A DNA stretch of 64,000 bases, from positions 434,001 through 498,000 of the forward strand of contig NZ_CP054044.1 of assembly GCF_013282745.1 (NCBI RefSeq). Direction: 5' to 3'. Made by a program: the position numbers and the translations under genes. Shown here in pieces: positions 60,090 through 64,000 of the stretch (position 1 is its first letter; every line of letters starts with the position of its first letter). Under the pieces are notes generated by a model, which saw only the letters and a list, made by a program, of their open reading frames with translations, ran no database searches and had not been told where the DNA came from. Source of the DNA: Yersinia bercovieri ATCC 43970. Its GTDB lineage: Bacteria > Pseudomonadota > Gammaproteobacteria > Enterobacterales > Enterobacteriaceae.

Positions 60090-60285
60090 ATATGCTCAAT
60101 CACGTCAGTGATTCAGGAAATTGAGTGCAGCTAACACCGCTGTGGTTTCAAGTACGAAGGTATCCCCCAAAGTAATTGGAGCTACAGCAAGGCAGCCAAT
60201 GAATGAATCCCGATGAGCTGACTCAAGTCAGTGATTCGGGTGAGTGAGTGCAGCTAACACCGCTGTAGTTTCAAGTACGAAGGGG
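60090..60285. repeat. ERIC repeats between trmB and mutY
   Basis: One full ERIC unit at about 60159-60285 (GGTATCCCCC to GAAGGGGG) is preceded by the right half of a second (about 60090-60158). The core is GAGCTGACTCAAGTCAGTGA then TTCGGGTGAGTGAGTGCAGC. It takes up about half of the trmB-mutY gap and ends 74 bases before the mutY start. Confidence 0.88.
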
Positions 60286-60359
60286 GTTTACAGCGCTGGA
60301 ACTCTATGCTGCAATCCAGCCCTATTTATTTATCTGCCGGATATCGATACCTGCTTATG

Positions 60360-61418
60360 ATGCAAGCGCAACAATTCGCGCACGCGGTACTTGATTGGTA
60401 CCAACGTTTTGGCCGCAAGACACTGCCGTGGCAGTTGGATAAAACACCTTATCAAGTGTGGTTGTCTGAAGTTATGTTGCAACAGACTCAGGTTGCGACG
60501 GTGATCCCCTATTTCCAACGCTTTATGCTGCGCTTCCCTGATATCCGTGCTCTGGCAGCAGCGCCGCTGGATGAAGTTCTGCATTTATGGACTGGACTGG
60601 GCTACTACGCCCGAGCCAGAAATCTACATAAAGCAGCCCAAACCGTGGTGGAACGCCATCAGGGCGAGTTTCCCACTACTTTTGACGAGATCCTTGCACT
60701 GCCGGGGATTGGTCGTTCAACGGCCGGTGCCATATTGTCGCTCGCTTTAGGGCAGCATTTTCCAATTTTAGATGGTAACGTTAAGCGAGTGCTGGCACGT
60801 TGTTATGCGGTTGAGGGATGGCCCGGTAAAAAGGAGGTCGAAGGCCGGTTGTGGCAAATCAGTGAAGAGGTAACCCCCGCTAAAGGTGTAGGCCAGTTTA
60901 ATCAGGCAATGATGGATTTAGGTGCCATAGTTTGTACCCGCTCTAAGCCCAAATGCGAACTCTGCCCATTAAATATCGGTTGCATGGCTTATGCTAACCA
61001 CAGTTGGGCACGCTACCCTGGTAAAAAACCCAAACAAACAATACCGGAAAAAACCGCCTATTTTCTGTTGATGCAAAATGGCACCCAAGCGTGGCTTGAA
61101 CAGCGCCCACCAGTGGGCCTGTGGGGCGGGCTATTTTGTTTCCCGCAATTTGCGGAGCAAGAAGAACTTGAGCGCTGGTTACAGCAACGAGGTATTTCGG
61201 CTAGTGGTTTGCAGCAATTGACCGCTTTCCGTCATACCTTCAGCCACTTCCATCTGGATATTGTTCCGATGTGGCTGAATGTGGAATCAGCCCGTGGATG
61301 CATGGATGATGGTGCTGGTCTCTGGTATAACTTAACACAGCCACCTTCGGTAGGAGTGGCCGCCCCAGTTGAGCGTTTATTGCATATGTTGGCAAAAACA
61401 GAGTTGGCAAAACAATAA
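60360..61418 (+). CDS. mutY: Adenine DNA glycosylase MutY
   Basis: Removes adenine paired with 8-oxoguanine. It has 352 residues (E. coli 350) from ATG 60360, [17 protein letters not shown]; the ATG one codon before is possible. Catalytic Glu lies in [15 protein letters not shown]. The helix-hairpin-helix is [19 protein letters not shown], with Asp in [15 protein letters not shown]. The 4Fe-4S loop is [17 protein letters not shown] (C-X6-C-X2-C-X5-C). A C-terminal MutT-like domain contains [12 protein letters not shown] and [12 protein letters not shown]. The ribosome-binding site is poor. It heads mutY-yggX-mltC. Confidence 0.97.
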   Translation: MQAQQFAHAVLDWYQRFGRKTLPWQLDKTPYQVWLSEVMLQQTQVATVIPYFQRFMLRFPDIRALAAAPLDEVLHLWTGLGYYARARNLHKAAQTVVERHQGEFPTTFDEILALPGIGRSTAGAILSLALGQHFPILDGNVKRVLARCYAVEGWPGKKEVEGRLWQISEEVTPAKGVGQFNQAMMDLGAIVCTRSKPKCELCPLNIGCMAYANHSWARYPGKKPKQTIPEKTAYFLLMQNGTQAWLEQRPPVGLWGGLFCFPQFAEQEELERWLQQRGISASGLQQLTAFRHTFSHFHLDIVPMWLNVESARGCMDDGAGLWYNLTQPPSVGVAAPVERLLHMLAKTELAKQ

Positions 61419-61481
61419 CGGGCAGCACAACCATCGACCCAAACTGCTTTATTTGACGATAGTCATAGAAGAGGATTTAGC

Positions 61482-61754
61482 ATGAGCAGAACGATTTTTT
61501 GCACGTTTTTAAAGAAGGATGCTGAGGGGCAGGATTTTCAGCTGTATCCGGGTGAAATAGGCAAACGTATTTATAACGAAATCTCAAAAGAAGCCTGGTC
61601 ACAATGGATAGCCAAACAAACCATGCTAATTAATGAGAAAAAACTCAGCATGATGAATGTGGCAGACCGCAAACTGCTGGAACAAGAGATGGTCAACTTC
61701 TTGTTCGAGGGGCAGGACGTTCATATTGAAGGTTATACTCCGCCGAGTAAATAA
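61482..61754 (+). CDS. yggX: Fe(2+)-trafficking protein YggX
   Basis: 90 residues (E. coli 91). The family protects Fe-S clusters and DNA from oxidative damage and is part of the SoxRS response in E. coli. The start [20 protein letters not shown] contains the conserved Cys7. The body is [39 protein letters not shown] and MVNFLFEG. It lies between mutY and mltC. AGAGGA precedes the ATG. Confidence 0.96.
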   Translation: MSRTIFCTFLKKDAEGQDFQLYPGEIGKRIYNEISKEAWSQWIAKQTMLINEKKLSMMNVADRKLLEQEMVNFLFEGQDVHIEGYTPPSK

Positions 61755-61805
61755 CCACGTGGGGCCTTTGTAGGCTCCACTCCTCATCAAGATATGGCTT
61801 GTAAG

Positions 61806-62882
61806 ATGAAGAAAATTTTAGCTTTGTTGGTAATTGCACCATTGTTAGTGTCTTGCTCGGGTAATAAAAATCAGGCAGATAGCGAAGCCTTTGTCAAAGA
61901 CACCAACGGTTTTGAGATTTTAATGGGCCAATTTGCCCACGACATTGAAAATATTTGGGGATTAAAAGAAGTCTTAATCGCGGGTCCGAAAGATTACGTT
62001 AAGTATACGGATCAGTATAAAACCCGCAGCCATATCAATTTCGATGCCGGTACTATTACAGTTGAAACTATTGCCACGACCGATCCGGCGGCTCACTTAC
62101 GTCAGGCGATAATCACAACATTATTAATGGGCGATGACCCAGGCTCGATTGATCTCTATTCTGACGCTAACGATATTCAGATCAGTAAAGAGCCATTCCT
62201 CTATGGGCAGGTGCTCGATAATAATGGCGAGCCGATTCGCTGGGAGTGGCGGGCGGCCCATTTTGCTGATTATTTACTGCAAACCAGAATGCAAAAACGC
62301 ACCTCTGGTCTGCATGTTATCTGGTCGGTAACCTTGCAATTAGTGCCAAACCATCTGGATAAACGTGCTCATAAATATCTGCCACTAGTTCGGCAATCAG
62401 CTGAGCGATATGGTGTCGAAGAGTCACTGATTCTGGCAATCATGCAGACAGAGTCTAGCTTCAACCCCTATGCTGTCAGCGGCTCTGATGCGCTGGGCCT
62501 GATGCAAGTCGTTCAGCATACTGCCGGGCGAGATGTATTCAAATTGAAAGGCAAAGGTGGTCAGCCAAGTCGCAGTTATCTATTTGATCCAGCAAATAAT
62601 ATCGATGCAGGCACAGCATATTTGTCAATTTTGCAAAATACCTATTTAGGTGGTATTCAAAATATAACCTCACGCCGTTATGCCGTTATTACCTCTTATA
62701 ATGGTGGTGCAGGCAGCGTATTACGAGTATTCCACAGCGATAAAAATCAAGCGGTGAATATTATCAACAATATGGCACCGGGTGATGTATTCCAAACGCT
62801 AACCACTAAGCACCCATCCGGTGAATCCCGCCGTTATCTGGTGAAAGTGAACAGCGCGCAGAAGAGCTACCGCCGCTATTAG
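61806..62882 (+). CDS. mltC: Membrane-bound lytic murein transglycosylase C
   Basis: Outer-membrane lipoprotein that cleaves peptidoglycan to 1,6-anhydro products. It has 358 residues (E. coli 359) from ATG 61806 ([17 protein letters not shown]). The lipobox is LLVSC with Cys17. An N-terminal MltC-specific domain is followed by an SLT lysozyme-like domain; the catalytic Glu is in [36 protein letters not shown] [16 protein letters not shown] is also present. The upstream ATG at 61794 would put extra residues before the signal peptide. Confidence 0.97.
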   Translation: MKKILALLVIAPLLVSCSGNKNQADSEAFVKDTNGFEILMGQFAHDIENIWGLKEVLIAGPKDYVKYTDQYKTRSHINFDAGTITVETIATTDPAAHLRQAIITTLLMGDDPGSIDLYSDANDIQISKEPFLYGQVLDNNGEPIRWEWRAAHFADYLLQTRMQKRTSGLHVIWSVTLQLVPNHLDKRAHKYLPLVRQSAERYGVEESLILAIMQTESSFNPYAVSGSDALGLMQVVQHTAGRDVFKLKGKGGQPSRSYLFDPANNIDAGTAYLSILQNTYLGGIQNITSRRYAVITSYNGGAGSVLRVFHSDKNQAVNIINNMAPGDVFQTLTTKHPSGESRRYLVKVNSAQKSYRRY

Positions 62883-62910
62883 TTTTAGTGAGACTTGATA
62901 AATAAAACTC

Positions 62911-62939
62911 AAATGGCACAACTCACCGTGCCATTTTTT
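62911..62939 (+). terminator. mltC terminator
   Basis: AAATGGCAC, 8-base loop, GTGCCATTT followed by TTT, 28 bases after the mltC stop. The stem is 9 bp, and it ends the mutY-yggX-mltC unit. Confidence 0.9.
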
Positions 62940-63051
62940 ATGGAAAATTGTGGTCACAGAAAAATATTGCACATTTGAATAACAACCATTCTTAATAAAA
63001 TGCTTATAGTATCGATCATCACTCTATTACCTACACTCGCAGGCTGCGCAC

Positions 63052-63801
63052 ATGGATTTTGGACTTACTGTTTTCGAAATGGTAGCAATTTTCTCCACGA
63101 TGGTTGTTGCCTACACTATTTTTGGCATCACAGGATTTGGTTCCGCGTTAATTGCTAGCCCAGTATTAGCACTGTTTATTCCTGTCGCTAAGATTGTACC
63201 GCTATTGGCAATCGTCGATATGTTCGCAGCAATGACCAATGTCGCACGCCATAGTCGACACGCTGATCTTGCTGAGCTTAAACGGCTGGTGCCATTAATG
63301 ATTATTGGCAGTCTGATTGGTGCAACCATATTGCTGCGTACTCGACCCGATATTTTATTATTGGCTCTGGGTCTATTTGTCATTTTATATGCAATCTACT
63401 CACTCAGCCGACGCAAGCCACAAGGGCAATTCAACTCTATCGCAGCGATTCCTTTCGGCTTGATTGGGGGGATTTTTAGTGCACTATTTGGTAGTGGAGG
63501 GTTTATCTATGCCATTTATTTATCAGGCCGAATAGCCAACAAAGATAATTTACGGATTACTCAGACGACACTCATTGGTCTAAGCACCCTAACCCGAGTC
63601 ATTTTATTTACTCTGGCCGGGGTTTATATGGATTTATCCATTTTATGGATGGTGTTACTGCTCGCACCAGGCATGTTGGTTGGGCTAATTATCGCCAATA
63701 AAATCAGTTTAGGGATCAACCGCGAGCAACTTATCCGAATAATAAACATCTTATTGCTGATTTCCGGAGCCGTTTTATTAGCCCGATATTTCGGTTACTG
63801 A
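63052..63801 (+). CDS. TauE/SafE family permease
   Basis: 249 residues with seven or eight hydrophobic segments and two TauE/SafE-type repeat starts. These are FGITGFGSALIASPVLALF (about 23-41) and GLIGGIFSALFGSGGFIYAIY (about 137-157), each with the family glycine motif. Members move anions such as sulfite or sulfonates, or are of unknown substrate; nothing here shows which. In E. coli nupG lies between mltC and speC, so this gene occupies a variable slot. A -10-like TATAGT lies about 40 bases upstream. Confidence 0.85.
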   Translation: MDFGLTVFEMVAIFSTMVVAYTIFGITGFGSALIASPVLALFIPVAKIVPLLAIVDMFAAMTNVARHSRHADLAELKRLVPLMIIGSLIGATILLRTRPDILLLALGLFVILYAIYSLSRRKPQGQFNSIAAIPFGLIGGIFSALFGSGGFIYAIYLSGRIANKDNLRITQTTLIGLSTLTRVILFTLAGVYMDLSILWMVLLLAPGMLVGLIIANKISLGINREQLIRIINILLLISGAVLLARYFGY

Positions 63802-63830
63802 TTAACCCGATAGCGAAAAATAGTGGGCGG

Positions 63831-63864
63831 GACAGCCAATACACTCATCGGCTGTCTATTTATT
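63831..63864 (+). terminator. Terminator-like hairpin between the permease gene and speC
   Basis: GACAGCC and GGCTGTC form a 7-bp stem with a 12-base loop, followed by TATTTATT. It is weak but correctly placed after the permease gene. Confidence 0.5.
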
Positions 63865-63875
63865 GCTTACTGCAA

Positions 63876-64000
63876 TTACTGAGTAATAACGTAACCAAAG
63901 ATACGCCGCCACTCCACATCACCTTTTTCGATATAAACGCCCTGTAATTCTGGAGAAAAGCCCGGTAGTAAATTAATGCCCTCTTCCAGCGCCAGGAAAT
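63876..64000 (-). CDS. speC: Ornithine decarboxylase SpeC, C-terminal end (cut by window edge)
   Basis: The last ~41 codons of a minus-strand gene, ending GYVITQ at the TAA 63878-63876. FLALEEGINLLPGFSPELQG and VYIEKGDVEWRRIFGY match, from memory, the end of the biosynthetic ornithine decarboxylase (LPGFSPELQGVY...GYV). The position downstream of mltC also fits speC in E. coli. If right, it is the second route to putrescine in this window. The PLP domains lie to the right of the window. Confidence 0.7.
   Translation of the reverse strand, partial: FLALEEGINLLPGFSPELQGVYIEKGDVEWRRIFGYVITQ

Overview
The window is a stretch of enterobacterial core chromosome. Many proteins track Escherichia coli K-12 homologues almost residue for residue, and local gene order follows the lysS-to-mltC part of the E. 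coli map. Several features point to the genus Yersinia: abundant ERIC repeats (partly in tandem), an IS200/IS1541-type element, an aguBA pair, proC sitting between yggS and yggT, and creBCD joined to sdhE-cptA. I cannot name the species from sequence alone.

Layout. 1-6206: lysS (cut by the window edge), prfB with its programmed frameshift, recJ, dsbC, xerD and divergent fldB. 6232-6939: IS200-like element. 6977-11350: creD, creC, creB, cptA and sdhE (minus strand, compact operon) with a CreB-type cre tag before creD. 11604-13356: ygfZ and convergent trhA. 13668-18205: gcvTHP, with an intrinsic terminator between gcvH and gcvP. 18653-23122: ubiI (frameshifted), ubiH, pepP, ygfB. 23437-24715: zapA, 6S RNA and the folate gene ygfA. 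24775-30776: serA, rpiA, argP, yggE, argO, mscS. 31057-32034: an AT-rich, horizontally acquired-looking protein tyrosine phosphatase gene of YopH type. 32096-37903: fbaA, pgk, epd and tkt. 38498-43928: loiP, a lone Rieske ferredoxin gene, speA and metK (with MetJ boxes). 44239-51280: sprT, endA, rsmE (frameshifted), gshB, a four-unit tandem ERIC array, yqgE, ruvX, aguB and aguA. 51352-64000: a pilT-like ATPase, yggS, proC, yggT, yggU, rdgB, hemW, yggN, glsA, yggL, trmB, mutY, yggX, mltC, a TauE/SafE permease and the end of speC.

How the genes fit together. Putrescine can be made by SpeA to agmatine, then AguA and AguB through N-carbamoylputrescine. No speB lies beside speA as it does in E. 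coli, and SpeC gives the ornithine route. serA and gcvTHP serve serine, glycine and one-carbon flow, and ygfA (with 6S RNA) folate recycling. rpiA, fbaA, pgk, epd and tkt cover lower glycolysis, the pentose phosphate pathway and erythrose-4-phosphate oxidation for vitamin B6. ubiI and ubiH are ubiquinone hydroxylases. rdgB, mutY, recJ and xerD maintain DNA.

Main points for a second look: the chromosomal YopH-like phosphatase; two genes (ubiI, rsmE) each broken by loss of one base from a C/G run; locus-specific tandem ERIC arrays; a terminator inside gcvTHP; a terminator-like hairpin in the aguB leader; the perfect cre tag before creD; and a pair of identical terminators after metK that could bound a small RNA.
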